Shown here: in pieces, positions 1 through 7,837 of the stretch
Layout of the letters: each line of letters opens with the position of its first letter
How positions within the stretch are numbered: the stretch's first letter is position 1
Assembly (NCBI GenBank): GCA_964483775.1
Contig: CAZADA010000027.1
Location: 1 to 27,533, forward strand
Source of the DNA: CAZADA01 sp964483775
GTDB lineage: Bacteria; Pseudomonadota; Alphaproteobacteria; Caulobacterales; Maricaulaceae
Direction: 5' to 3'
DNA: 27,533 nt
Program-made: the position numbers and the translations under genes
The notes under the pieces: generated by a model
Told to the model about the DNA's origin: nothing
Databases searched by the model: none
Seen by the model: the letters and a program-made list of their open reading frames with translations, nothing else

Positions 1-1623
1 GTCGGCGCCAAGACCGGCCGCGACGGCATCAAGGGCACCATCATGGCCTCGGCGGAGTTTTCCGAAGGCGACGAGGAAAAACGCCCCACGGTTCAGGTCG
101 GCGATCCGTTCAAGGAAAAACTGCTGATCGAAGCCTGCCTGGAGCTCATGGCCACCGACGCCATCGCCGCCATCCAAGACATGGGCGCGGCGGGCCTCAC
201 CTCCTCGTCGGTGGAGATGGCGGACAAAGGCGGTGTCGGGATCGCCCTCAACCTCGATCATGTCCCCCAACGCGAAACCAACATGACGGCCTATGAGATG
301 ATGCTCTCCGAATCCCAAGAGCGCATGTTGATGATCTTGCATCCCGGGCGCGAAGCCGAAGCCGAGGCGATTTTCCGCAAATGGGAGCTGGATTTCGCGG
401 TGATTGGCGAGACCACCGACACCGGCCGCATGGTGCTCACCCATTTGGGCGCGGTGGTGTGCGACATCCCCGTGGCTCCTCTGGCCGACGATGCGCCGAA
501 CTATGATCGTCCGTATGCGCAACCGAAAAAGCCAGAGCCGCTGGACCTGTCCACCATCCCCGAGCCGGTGGACTATGGCGAAGCGTTGCTCAAGCTGATG
601 GCCAGCCCCGACATCGCCTCCAAGCGCTGGATTTGGGAGCAATACGACCGCACCGTCATGGGCGACACGGTGGACAGCTCCCAGTCTGGCGGCAACGCGG
701 CGATCGTGCGCATTCATGGCACGAACAAAGCGCTGGCCATCACCACCGATTGCACGCCGCGCTATTGCCAGGCCGATCCCTATGAAGGCGGCAAGCAGGC
801 GGTTGCCGAAGCGTATCGCAATCTGTGCGCCGTGGGCGCCAAACCGCTGGCGATCACCGATTGTTTGAACTTCGGCTCCCCTGAGCGCGAAGAGATTATG
901 GGCCAGTTTGTGGGCTGTATTGAAGGCATGGCCGAGGCCTGCCGCGCGCTCGATTTCCCGGTCGTGTCAGGCAATGTGAGCCTTTATAACGAGACCGATG
1001 GGCGCGCCATTCCGCCCACCCCGGCCGTGGGCGCAGTAGGACTGATCGAGGATATCTCCAAGGTTGGGCGCACTGGCGGCGCCAAGGAGGGCGATGTCCT
1101 GCTCCTCATCGGCGAAACCAAGGGCCATTTGGGCCAATCGCTTTATCTGCGCGAGGTGCTCGGCATTGAAGGCGTCGACGCCGGACCGCCCCCGCCGGTG
1201 GACCTTGAGGCCGAGCGCCGCAATGGCGCGTTCGTCCGCCAACTGATCGCCGACGGCCTTGTCAACGCCGTGCACGATGTCAGCGATGGCGGGATCGCCG
1301 TGGCCGCCGCCGAGATGGCGATGGCGAGTGGGGTTGGTGTTTGGATCGACTACGGCGACGGCCCAGGAGACCTCGGTAAACTCTTTGGGGAAGATCAGGC
1401 TCGCTACATCGTGGCGATCAACGCGGAAAATGACGACGAAGAGATCATTGGGGCTATGGCACAAAAAGCTAGAGTATTCGCCGTTTCACCAGACGCCGAT
1501 TTCGAAGGTGTATCAATCGTTCTGGATCGCCACAGTCAGGGTCGAGGGCCATTCGACATCCCCCTCTCCACCCTACGCGCGGCGCATGAGGGCTGGCTGC
1601 CGGGCCTGATGGGAACGCGCTAA
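1..1623 (+). CDS. purL: Phosphoribosylformylglycinamidine synthase subunit II (PurL), 5'-truncated by the window edge
   Basis: Converts FGAR, glutamine-derived ammonia and ATP to FGAM in purine synthesis; cytosolic, working with PurS and PurQ. The frame is open from base 1 and reads VGAKTGRDGIKG immediately before the first Met at 43, a conserved internal PurL stretch, so 43 is not the start. About 540 C-terminal residues are present. Visible family blocks include AIQDMGAAGLTSS, the linker ending in GDTVDSSQSGGNAA, GGKQAVAEAYRNL, DCLNFGSPE, SGNVSLYNET and the late VHDVSDGGIAVAAAEMA. The gene ends in TAA, and its last bases overlap the stop of the convergent MAPEG gene. No frameshift was seen. 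Identity is secure; only the 5' end is missing. Confidence 0.97.
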   Translation, partial: VGAKTGRDGIKGTIMASAEFSEGDEEKRPTVQVGDPFKEKLLIEACLELMATDAIAAIQDMGAAGLTSSSVEMADKGGVGIALNLDHVPQRETNMTAYEMMLSESQERMLMILHPGREAEAEAIFRKWELDFAVIGETTDTGRMVLTHLGAVVCDIPVAPLADDAPNYDRPYAQPKKPEPLDLSTIPEPVDYGEALLKLMASPDIASKRWIWEQYDRTVMGDTVDSSQSGGNAAIVRIHGTNKALAITTDCTPRYCQADPYEGGKQAVAEAYRNLCAVGAKPLAITDCLNFGSPEREEIMGQFVGCIEGMAEACRALDFPVVSGNVSLYNETDGRAIPPTPAVGAVGLIEDISKVGRTGGAKEGDVLLLIGETKGHLGQSLYLREVLGIEGVDAGPPPPVDLEAERRNGAFVRQLIADGLVNAVHDVSDGGIAVAAAEMAMASGVGVWIDYGDGPGDLGKLFGEDQARYIVAINAENDDEEIIGAMAQKARVFAVSPDADFEGVSIVLDRHSQGRGPFDIPLSTLRAAHEGWLPGLMGTR

Positions 1624-2015
1624 CCGCCGATAAAAACGCTCCACACGCACAAAACAGCGCCGACGAGGAGCGCGCTGAACGTCGCCGCCGTGCCGATCTG
1701 GCGGAACATCAACATGCCGTGCTGAGTGCTAAACGCCGCCGCGTGCATGAGCCGACCAGCCACAAACATGGCGCCAAGCGCGTTGATCGCCCAAGCCGGC
1801 GCGCCATTCAGCTCCGACAGCGCCATCAACACGAGCACCAGCGGCGTATACTCCGCAAAGTTGCCGTGTCCGCGCACGGCGCGCTCCAACCGCCAGCCCT
1901 CCGGGTGATCCGGCCGGCCATAGCCGCCGCGCCGCGCGCCGACGACGCGTAAGCTCAGATACAGAAAAACAAGCGCCAAAGCCGCCGCGTAGAACGGTGT
2001 ATAGATGAGGGTCAT
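1620..2015 (-). CDS. MAPEG-family small integral membrane protein
   Basis: 131 residues with the layout of the MAPEG family (membrane-associated proteins in eicosanoid and glutathione metabolism): an N-terminal helix (about 5-25), the block RAVRGHGNFAEYTPLVLVLMAL (given here in outline: R-x3-G-x2-N-x2-E at about 46-55), then helices at about 75-95 and 105-128. The R/N/E residues match those used by MAPEG enzymes to hold glutathione. Bacterial members are mostly uncharacterised, so the substrate is unknown. It is convergent with purL, and the two stop codons overlap in the bases CTAA. An upstream AG-rich stretch fits a ribosome site for the ATG at 2015. Confidence 0.85.
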   Translation of the reverse strand: MTLIYTPFYAAALALVFLYLSLRVVGARRGGYGRPDHPEGWRLERAVRGHGNFAEYTPLVLVLMALSELNGAPAWAINALGAMFVAGRLMHAAAFSTQHGMLMFRQIGTAATFSALLVGAVLCVWSVFIGG

Positions 2016-2084
2016 TGCGTCCTCCCGGTCCCTAATGACCGTCTACGCACAACCTCCGCGCTTGGACCAACCTGTCGGAAAGAA

Positions 2085-2489
2085 CTAGAGCAGGTCTTTC
2101 AGCCAGCCTGCATTGCCGAGCGCTTGGTCAACCAGGTCGGCACCGGCTTTGTCCTTCACGAAACCACCCACCACGCCGGCGAGCATCTTGCCCTGGTCCA
2201 TGTCGATGCCCAGGCCCTGCAACGCGCCCAGCGCTTTGGCCGCATCCCCGGCGCCGCCGCCGAGCAATCCGCCCACCATGCCGCCCAGACCGCCGCCGCC
2301 GCTCTCCAGCCGGCCCGCTTCCGCGTCCGCCAACGCCTCTGCGCCAGGGATCTTGGCCAACAGCGCGCTCACGGCCGCGCCATCGCCATACTTTTTGATC
2401 AGAGCCAAAATCACGCCGGCGCCGCCTTGCGCGGCGTCAGTGGACAGGCCGAGCTTGTCGGTGATGGTTTGGATCAACTGGTCAATCAT
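2085..2489 (-). CDS. Conserved glycine-rich hypothetical protein (134 aa)
   Basis: I do not recognise a characterised function. The start at 2489 is preferred over the longer frame up to 2615 because AAGGGGA lies just upstream of this ATG and the extra N-terminus is low-complexity and arginine-rich. The protein begins with a short helical stretch (MIDQLIQTITDKLGLS), then a region resembling repeated helix bundles, then a glycine run at about residues 63-80 (GGGGLGGMVGGLLGGG), then a second helical part ending in GWLKDLL. No signal peptide or clear membrane helix. The shape recalls small DUF937/DUF2780-like cytoplasmic proteins, but I cannot confirm that. It is a single-gene unit divergent from bolA. 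Confidence 0.7.
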   Translation of the reverse strand: MIDQLIQTITDKLGLSTDAAQGGAGVILALIKKYGDGAAVSALLAKIPGAEALADAEAGRLESGGGGLGGMVGGLLGGGAGDAAKALGALQGLGIDMDQGKMLAGVVGGFVKDKAGADLVDQALGNAGWLKDLL

Positions 2490-2648
2490 GAGGGTCCCCT
2501 TGGCTGGTTGTTGCGCGTGATTGGCCGGCGTTAGGCCGACTGAACCGCGATGGCAAGCCATCCACCACAACGGACCCCAAAAAGTGCGCGCGCCCCTTGC
2601 GCGAAGACCGCACACATCGCTCTATCGTGACAAACCTGAGGTGACGCC

Positions 2649-2891
2649 ATGCCCATGCCCGCCGAGACACTGCAAGCGCTGCTCCAAGACGCTTTTCCAG
2701 ACGCTGACATCACGTTGACCGACCTGGTGGGCGACGACAACCATTGGCAAGCGGAGATCGTCGCCGAAGCGTTCCGCGGCAAAACCCGTGTGGCCCAGCA
2801 CCAAATGGTCTACGCCGCCCTTAAAGGCGCCATGGACGGGGCCGACGGCGTGCTCCATGCTCTGGCGCTCAAGACGCGCGCGCCCGACTGA
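2649..2891 (+). CDS. bolA: BolA/IbaG-family iron-sulfur-handling protein
   Basis: 80 residues, the usual length of short BolA-family proteins. The fold signature is visible: helix 1 (ETLQALLQDAFPDADITLTDL), strands (HWQAEIVAEAF), and the loop with the conserved His in RVAQHQMVYAAL before the last helix. BolA proteins form heterodimers with monothiol CGFS glutaredoxins and share a [2Fe-2S] cluster through that His and the glutaredoxin Cys. A CGFS glutaredoxin gene sits 0.9 kb downstream, which supports the call. Whether it is BolA proper or the IbaG branch cannot be decided by eye. The next gene starts 6 bases after its stop, so the two are probably cotranscribed. Confidence 0.9.
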   Translation: MPMPAETLQALLQDAFPDADITLTDLVGDDNHWQAEIVAEAFRGKTRVAQHQMVYAALKGAMDGADGVLHALALKTRAPD

Positions 2892-2897
2892 AGCGCC

Positions 2898-3725
2898 ATG
2901 ACGCCGCCCGTTTCCCCGTTGGGCTTTGGCGTAAGCGGCCCCCACGCCACGTCGCTTGTGCCTGCACGCCAGACGGTGCGCCTGATCCGCCAAGCCTTCG
3001 ACCAAGGCGTCACGGTGTTCGACAGCGCCTCCTTTTACGGTGGCGGTGAAGCTGAACGTCGCCTCGGCGCGGCGATTCACGACGGCTTGCCCCGCGGCTC
3101 CATCCTCCTCAGCTCCAAGGTCGGCACCCATAAAGATGGCGGCAAACTGACCAAAGACTTTACGCCCGAAGGCGTCGCGCAAGGCGTTGAGCAGAGCCTG
3201 GCCAACCTGCGCACCGAACATTTGGATGTGGTGTTCCTTCATGGCCCGCCTCCTTGGATGATCACCGACGCCTTGCTCACCCGCCTTGACGCCCTGCGGT
3301 CCTCAGGAGCCGTGCGGGGCATCGGCGTGTGCGGACGTGGACCCGATGTGGATGATGTTCTGGCGATGTTTGATTTCGACGCCGTCATGGCGCCCGCCAA
3401 CATGGACTTGCCGCCTGAGCAAAGGGCGCAACACACGCGCTGGAAGGCCGCCGGCAAACTCGTCTTCGGGATCGAAGTCCTCGCCCCGGCCCGCTTGGGG
3501 TGGCGAACGCCGCGCTCACCGGCTGATCTTTGGGCGCTTGTCCGCGCCATCAAAGCGCGAGGCGCACGTCCTGCACCGCGCCGTTCCATCGAGACCTGCC
3601 TGGACTGGGCGCTTGGCGATGACGGACCCGACGTCGCCATGATCATGACCACCAGGCCCCAGCACCTGGCCGCGAACACCGCCCGAGCGAGCGCAAAACT
3701 TGACGCCGGGGCCGCCGCTCCTTAG
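2898..3725 (+). CDS. Aldo/keto reductase family protein
   Basis: 275 residues, somewhat shorter than the usual 300-330. AKR landmarks are in order: the conserved Asp and Tyr in VFDSASFYGGGEAERRLG (about residues 40-58), the Lys in LLSSKVG (about 70-76), and the His in LDVVFLHGPP (about 109-118). This gives the full D/Y/K/H catalytic tetrad of NADPH-dependent aldehyde/ketone reduction. The C-terminal half is less conserved, ending in MIMTTRPQHLAAN, a typical late AKR segment. Substrate unknown. It lies between bolA and grxD, an unusual interruption of a pair whose products act together. It ends in TAG. Confidence 0.88.
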   Translation: MTPPVSPLGFGVSGPHATSLVPARQTVRLIRQAFDQGVTVFDSASFYGGGEAERRLGAAIHDGLPRGSILLSSKVGTHKDGGKLTKDFTPEGVAQGVEQSLANLRTEHLDVVFLHGPPPWMITDALLTRLDALRSSGAVRGIGVCGRGPDVDDVLAMFDFDAVMAPANMDLPPEQRAQHTRWKAAGKLVFGIEVLAPARLGWRTPRSPADLWALVRAIKARGARPAPRRSIETCLDWALGDDGPDVAMIMTTRPQHLAANTARASAKLDAGAAAP

Positions 3726-3757
3726 CTCGCAAGCAGGAGCTCGAGAGGAAACGCCCC

Positions 3758-4093
3758 ATGTCTGACGCCGCCAACGCCCAGATCCAAAGCCTGATCGACG
3801 CCGATGACGTCGTGTTGTTCATGAAGGGCACGCCGGTCTTGCCGCAATGCGGGTTTTCCCAAACCGTCGCGAAAATTCTTGAAATCTTGGGCGCCGACTT
3901 CGCCAGTTACAACGTCCTGGAAAGCGACGCTTTGCGCCAGGGCGTTAAAGATTTCTCCAATTGGCCAACCATTCCGCAACTCTACGTCAAAGGCGAGTTT
4001 GTCGGCGGCTGCGACATCGTCCGAGAAATGTTCGAAACGGGCGAACTGCGGCCCTATCTGGCTGAAAAAGGCGTGCTGGAAGCCGCATCGTAA
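3758..4093 (+). CDS. grxD: Monothiol CGFS glutaredoxin, Grx4 family
   Basis: 111 residues, the normal length. The active site CGFS is at residues 31-34 (PQCGFSQTV). The glutathione-binding blocks WPTIPQLYVKGEFVGGCDIV and the early Lys in FMKGTP are intact. Such proteins bind a [2Fe-2S] cluster as homodimers or with BolA and pass clusters to apoproteins in the cytosol. The ribosome site is AGAGGA a few bases before the ATG. The preceding aldo/keto reductase ends 32 bases upstream, so bolA, the reductase and grxD are probably one transcript. Confidence 0.95.
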   Translation: MSDAANAQIQSLIDADDVVLFMKGTPVLPQCGFSQTVAKILEILGADFASYNVLESDALRQGVKDFSNWPTIPQLYVKGEFVGGCDIVREMFETGELRPYLAEKGVLEAAS

Positions 4094-4189
4094 GGTGTCG
4101 CGGGGCGGCCCCATGCCCGGATGGACTAGCCTCAACCGTCAGTCCCAGCGCCGCCTCAGCCCCATGACCCAGCATCGCGGAGATACGCC

Positions 4190-4582
4190 ATGACCGCCCA
4201 CCAACGCCACATACTCGAACCGGGGCCCGACCACCCGATCACCATTGAGCCCTTCGCCGGCCGGGTGATCGTCAAAGATGGCGGCGGCGACGTCATAGCC
4301 GACAGCACTGAGGCGCTCGTGCTCAAGGAGGCAAGCTATCCGCCGGTCTACTACCTGCCGCGCGGCGATGTCTCCCGCCCGCGCCTCGAGGTGTCGCGCA
4401 CGGTCACCTACTGCCCTTACAAGGGCGAGGCGAGCCACATGAACCTGATCGATGATGACGGCTCGCGCACCGAAGACGCCGTGTGGAGCTATGTTTCTCC
4501 GCACGCGGCCGTTGCAGCCATCACGGATTACCTCGCCTTCTACCCCGACAAGGTCGAAGCCATCGAGGCAACGCCAGCCTAA
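4190..4582 (+). CDS. DUF427 domain protein
   Basis: 130 residues spanning a DUF427 (PF04248) domain. Recognisable blocks are ITIEPFAGRVIVK near the N-terminus, SYPPVYYLPRGDV in the middle, TYCPYKGEASHMNL, and the C-terminal block with W-x-Y-x-x-P then ITDYLAFYPDKVEA. The family is small, beta-rich and cytosolic, with no firmly established activity. No signal peptide. It follows grxD after about 96 bases with no clear terminator between, so it may be read through from the bolA unit. Confidence 0.88.
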   Translation: MTAHQRHILEPGPDHPITIEPFAGRVIVKDGGGDVIADSTEALVLKEASYPPVYYLPRGDVSRPRLEVSRTVTYCPYKGEASHMNLIDDDGSRTEDAVWSYVSPHAAVAAITDYLAFYPDKVEAIEATPA

Positions 4583-4712
4583 ACGGGGCCAGGCCGTCAA
4601 CGCCCAAGCGCCCGACGCGCCATCGGAACAAGCCGAAATCGCGCTCTATGCGTTTCTCGTTGATCGGCGGTGCAACTAGCCCCCGCCACCAAATCTGTTA
4701 CACCCTCGCGCC

Positions 4713-6086
4713 ATGACGCAAACACTGGATCTTTCGCGCGGCCGCACCGCCGCCAAGCCCCCCACCATCGGCGTGGTGTCACTGGGCTGTCCCAAAGCGC
4801 TGGTGGACTCAGAGCGCATCCTCACCCGGCTGCGGGCGGAGGGCTATGCGTTGTCGCCCGACTATGCTGGCGCAGACCTCGTCTTGGTCAACACATGCGG
4901 TTTCCTCGACAGCGCGCGCGATGAAAGCCTTGAGGCCATTGGCGAGGCCGTCGCCGAGAACGGCCGCGTCATCGTCACCGGCTGCCTGGGGGCTGAGCGC
5001 GACGTCATCGAACAGGCTCACCCATCGGTCCTCGCCATCACGGGGCCGCAGCAGTACGAACAGGTCATGCGCGAAGTGCACACGCACCTGCCGCCGCGCG
5101 CCGATCCGTTCGAGGATCTCGTCCCACCCCAGGGCGTCAAGCTCACCCCGCGCCACTACGCCTATGTGAAGATTTCCGAAGGGTGCAACAATCGATGCTC
5201 GTTCTGCATCATCCCCAGTTTGCGCGGCGACCTCGTCAGCCGGCCAGCCAACGCGGTGCTCTATGAAGCCGAACGCTTGGTCGACGCCGGGGTGAAAGAG
5301 CTCTTGATCGTTAGCCAAGACACCTCGGCTTATGGGGTTGACGTCAAATACCAAGCGTCGAAATGGCGCGATCGCGAGGTGCGAGCAAAATTCTACGATC
5401 TATGCGACGCGCTCGGCGATTTGGACGCCTGGGTGCGCCTTCACTACGTCTATCCCTACCCCCATGTGGACAACGTCATTCCACTGATGGCGGCGGGCAA
5501 GATCCTGCCCTACCTCGACATCCCGTTTCAGCATGACAGCCCGACGGTGCTCAAAGCCATGCGCCGGCCGGCCAAACAAGACCGCATGTTGGAACGCATC
5601 GCGAGCTGGCGTGAAACGTGTCCGGACCTTGCCATCCGCTCGACCTTTATTGTCGGCTTTCCCGGCGAAACCGACGCCGACTTTGACGAGCTTCTCAACT
5701 TTCTGCGCGTCGCCAAGATCGATCGCGCCGGCTTCTTCGAATACGAAAACGTCACGGGCGCCGCCTCCCAGAGCTTAGCCGACCACGTGCCCGATGACGT
5801 CAAACGCGAACGCTTTCACGCCGCCATGGCCACGCAAGAAGAGATCGCCGCCGAGCGTTCAACCGCGCAAATCGGCAAAACCCTTGATGTGTTGGTGGAT
5901 GAGGTGCTCGACGACGGGACCGCCATCGGCCGCACCTACGCCGACGCGCCGGAAATCGATGGCGTTGTCCGCCTTGAGGGCGCAGCCATGGTTAAGGTTG
6001 GCGCGTGCGTCGCCGCCCACATCCGCGCCAGCGATGGGCATGATCTTGTTGCAGCGTTGGCGGCCCCGTTGACACAGTCTCGATAA
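4713..6086 (+). CDS. rimO: Ribosomal protein S12 methylthiotransferase RimO
   Basis: A radical-SAM methylthiotransferase that modifies a conserved Asp of ribosomal protein S12. 457 residues, normal length. The N-terminal UPF0004 domain carries three cluster Cys at 26 (SLGCPKA), 62 (NTCGF) and 91 (TGCLGAER). The radical-SAM motif C-x3-C-x2-C is at 158/162/165 (EGCNNRCSFCIIP). The C-terminal part has a TRAM-like domain (about 385-455). S-L-G-C-P-K together with the IIPSLRGD block favours RimO over MiaB. The stop codon lies inside the first copy of a 17-bp direct repeat. Confidence 0.96.
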   Translation: MTQTLDLSRGRTAAKPPTIGVVSLGCPKALVDSERILTRLRAEGYALSPDYAGADLVLVNTCGFLDSARDESLEAIGEAVAENGRVIVTGCLGAERDVIEQAHPSVLAITGPQQYEQVMREVHTHLPPRADPFEDLVPPQGVKLTPRHYAYVKISEGCNNRCSFCIIPSLRGDLVSRPANAVLYEAERLVDAGVKELLIVSQDTSAYGVDVKYQASKWRDREVRAKFYDLCDALGDLDAWVRLHYVYPYPHVDNVIPLMAAGKILPYLDIPFQHDSPTVLKAMRRPAKQDRMLERIASWRETCPDLAIRSTFIVGFPGETDADFDELLNFLRVAKIDRAGFFEYENVTGAASQSLADHVPDDVKRERFHAAMATQEEIAAERSTAQIGKTLDVLVDEVLDDGTAIGRTYADAPEIDGVVRLEGAAMVKVGACVAAHIRASDGHDLVAALAAPLTQSR

Positions 6087-6113
6087 TCGAACCGGCTCGA
6101 TAGTCGAACCGGC
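6080..6113 (+). repeat. Two adjacent 17-bp direct repeats overlapping the rimO stop
   Basis: TCGATAATCGAACCGGC (6080-6096) is followed directly by TCGATAGTCGAACCGGC (6097-6113), with one difference. Each unit starts with a near-palindrome TCGAT-A-ATCGA, and together they can form CCGG-c-TCGA-tag-TCGA-a-CCGG. The rimO stop TAA is inside the first copy. No T-run follows, so this is not a standard terminator. Confidence 0.75.
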
Positions 6114-6243
6114 GCTGCGGCGGAGGGCCTCACAACACATCCACAGCCAACGCGCGCAGACCGCACGATTGCACGACGCTGCGACAGCCGGAAACGGTAG
6201 CCGGTCCCCCACAAGACGCCGATGAGCAATTGGAAGAGAAATC

Positions 6244-6383
6244 CACAGGCGGTTCCACTACCGCACCTTGTGTAGACCGGTCCCCGCGCTAATCTCCGAC
6301 TGCATGACGCTGGGAAACCAGGACCCACGCGCCATGCAACGCCTCTTATCTCACTCCAGCGGGCCTTTGGGCCCGTTTTTTTT
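6244..6383 (+). ncRNA. Candidate structured small RNA ending in an intrinsic terminator
   Basis: Three hairpins follow each other in a stretch with no credible protein gene. Hairpin 1 (6244-6272): CACAGG-CGGT, loop TCCACT, ACCG, small bulges, then CC-T-TGTG. Hairpin 2 (6301-6338): TGCATGACGC-TGGG, a 9-base loop, CCCA, then GCGCCATGCA, with one mismatch and one bulge. Hairpin 3 is the terminator at 6360-6383. A box near GTAG-CCGGTCCCC occurs at about 6197-6209 and, with one extra A, at 6272-6285. I could not match this to 6S, SRP, RNase P or tmRNA by their conserved motifs. The 5' end is unknown, so the start given is only the left edge of the first clear hairpin. An alternative is a long rimO 3' UTR. 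Confidence 0.35.
6360..6383 (+). terminator. Rho-independent terminator
   Basis: CGGGCC (6360-6365), loop TTTG, GGCCCG (6370-6375), then eight T (6376-6383). It is the clearest intrinsic terminator in the window. It lies 274 bases after the rimO stop, which suggests that it closes a separate RNA or a long 3' UTR. Confidence 0.88.
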
Positions 6384-6913
6384 GGCCGCACACCACGGAC
6401 GCAATGCTCGGATGCGCTAAGCAACGCATCGAGTATTTGCCACTCACCCATCATCTGCAAAGGCTAACGGGATACCTATCCGCAGAGTAGACAAGCGCGC
6501 AGCTCATCCCTCAAGCGCCGTTCCCGATTTTTCTAAGGTATCGTTGCCAAATGCGGTGAATGTGAGGCGCTCAGGTCGCCGGAGACCTCGGCCAAGCACA
6601 CAACTCCGCCACAAACCGCCATCGTTCGGCGAAACGTTCGTCAGTCGCCACCATGCTGACCGACGGCACAAACGAAAAGTCCACACGACAACGCAACACT
6701 ACGCACCTCCAACCACGACGCCCCTCGCCATACGTGTGCGAGCGGCCTTCAATCAATCGCGACAAGATCGCATCTGTTCAACGCCCAGACGCCGCTAGCA
6801 AGCCTTCCGGGCGCCGATCCATCACTTTTCGACGTTGAGACGTCGCCATCCACAACCACTAGGTGGTGGCGTAGCCAAAGGTGACTTGCAGTCTGTGATG
6901 TCCCACCAACCGG
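6384..6913. other. 530-bp stretch without a recognisable gene
   Basis: The short frames here (84 residues or fewer) are arginine- and proline-rich without family motifs and overlap on both strands. Two small perfect hairpins are present: AGGTC, 6-base loop, GACCT (6573-6588) and ACCAC-TAG-GTGGT (6855-6867). The second lies just downstream of the minus-strand stress-protein gene but has no T-run. I see nothing else that I can support. Confidence 0.5.
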
Positions 6914-7735
6914 TCAGTGCGCCAAGAACAGCGACGGCCCATCAGACTCAAGAAGCGTCCGCGTAACGCCGCCAAAGACCGCCTCGCGCAGACGAGGTTG
7001 CCCATAGGCGCCGGCGATCAGAAGATCGACGCCTTCCTGCAAACAGGCCTCCAGCAAAGCCTCACCCACAGGACGGTGGTGCAAAACGCGGTGGGTTACG
7101 GCGACGTTGCGCCGCTTGAGCCAGGTTTCAGCATGACTGGGATCGCTCAAAGCGCCATCACGGCGGTGCAAGTCGCCAGCGCCTTGCATCACGACAACGC
7201 GCTCGGCCTGCGCCACGACATCGCGGGCGCTCCGCATGGACCGCGCCGCTTCTCGAGAACCATCCCAGGCCAACCCCAAAGTCGCAAACGGTGGCGTGCT
7301 GCGAGCGACCAAGACCGCCACACCGCCATCGATCAACATTTCACCCGCCACGTCGGCCAAATCGCCGCCATTGCGAACCGCCCCGGCCCCCATCACAGCG
7401 AAGGCGGACAACCGCGCCAGACTGGCGGCCTGCGCCCGCGGCCCCTGAAACACGCGAAACGCCGCCCCGCCCAATTCGGCGACCGACCGCGCCCGCCCCA
7501 CCGCGGCTTCGCGCTCGCTTTCAAGCGCATCAAGCGCGGTAACGCCAACGCCGCCGGTGAACCCGTCCCCGCCCATCAGCAAGGCCGCGGCAGGATCGCG
7601 CCCCACGAACACGCCATCCACATGCGCCCCGCGCAACGCCGCCAAGCTATGCGCCGCAGCGACCACCGCGGCGTCATCGTCGGAACCGTCAAGAACGGCA
7701 AAGACCGGATCTGGCGCTGAACATTCGCTCGCCAT
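6914..7735 (-). CDS. Universal stress protein family, two-domain
   Basis: 273 residues, the size of a tandem UspA protein. The N-terminal half (about 10-140) opens with FAVLDGSDDDAAVVAAA, a Usp-like first strand and helix. The C-terminal half (about 148-273) opens with LGLAWDGSREAARSM and ends with LLIAGAYGQPRLREAVFGG and SLFLAH. The nucleotide motif G-x2-G-x9-G is present in the second half (GAYG then GG), but the usual Ser/Thr after the last Gly is Gly here, so ATP binding is uncertain. The protein is soluble. Such proteins respond to stress or envelope damage, with no fixed reaction. It is divergent from the HD phosphohydrolase, with about 100 bases between starts. Confidence 0.82.
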   Translation of the reverse strand: MASECSAPDPVFAVLDGSDDDAAVVAAAHSLAALRGAHVDGVFVGRDPAAALLMGGDGFTGGVGVTALDALESEREAAVGRARSVAELGGAAFRVFQGPRAQAASLARLSAFAVMGAGAVRNGGDLADVAGEMLIDGGVAVLVARSTPPFATLGLAWDGSREAARSMRSARDVVAQAERVVVMQGAGDLHRRDGALSDPSHAETWLKRRNVAVTHRVLHHRPVGEALLEACLQEGVDLLIAGAYGQPRLREAVFGGVTRTLLESDGPSLFLAH

Positions 7736-7837
7736 GGGGCTGCAGTCCTCTTCTCACGCGCGCCAAGCCTTGGAAAAGCGAGCAAGCCGCAGCGCATCCA
7801 TCTTGATCTCACGTCGCGATACCGGCAGCAAGTCGCC

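Noticed and set aside
1620..1623. Overlapping stops of purL and the MAPEG gene as a special signal
   Set aside because: Convergent genes sharing CTAA stops are common in compact genomes; nothing else marks the site.
6504..6838. Short open frames between the terminator and the stress-protein gene
   Set aside because: They overlap on both strands, are rich in Arg and Pro, show no ribosome site or motif, and fit chance frames in high-GC DNA.
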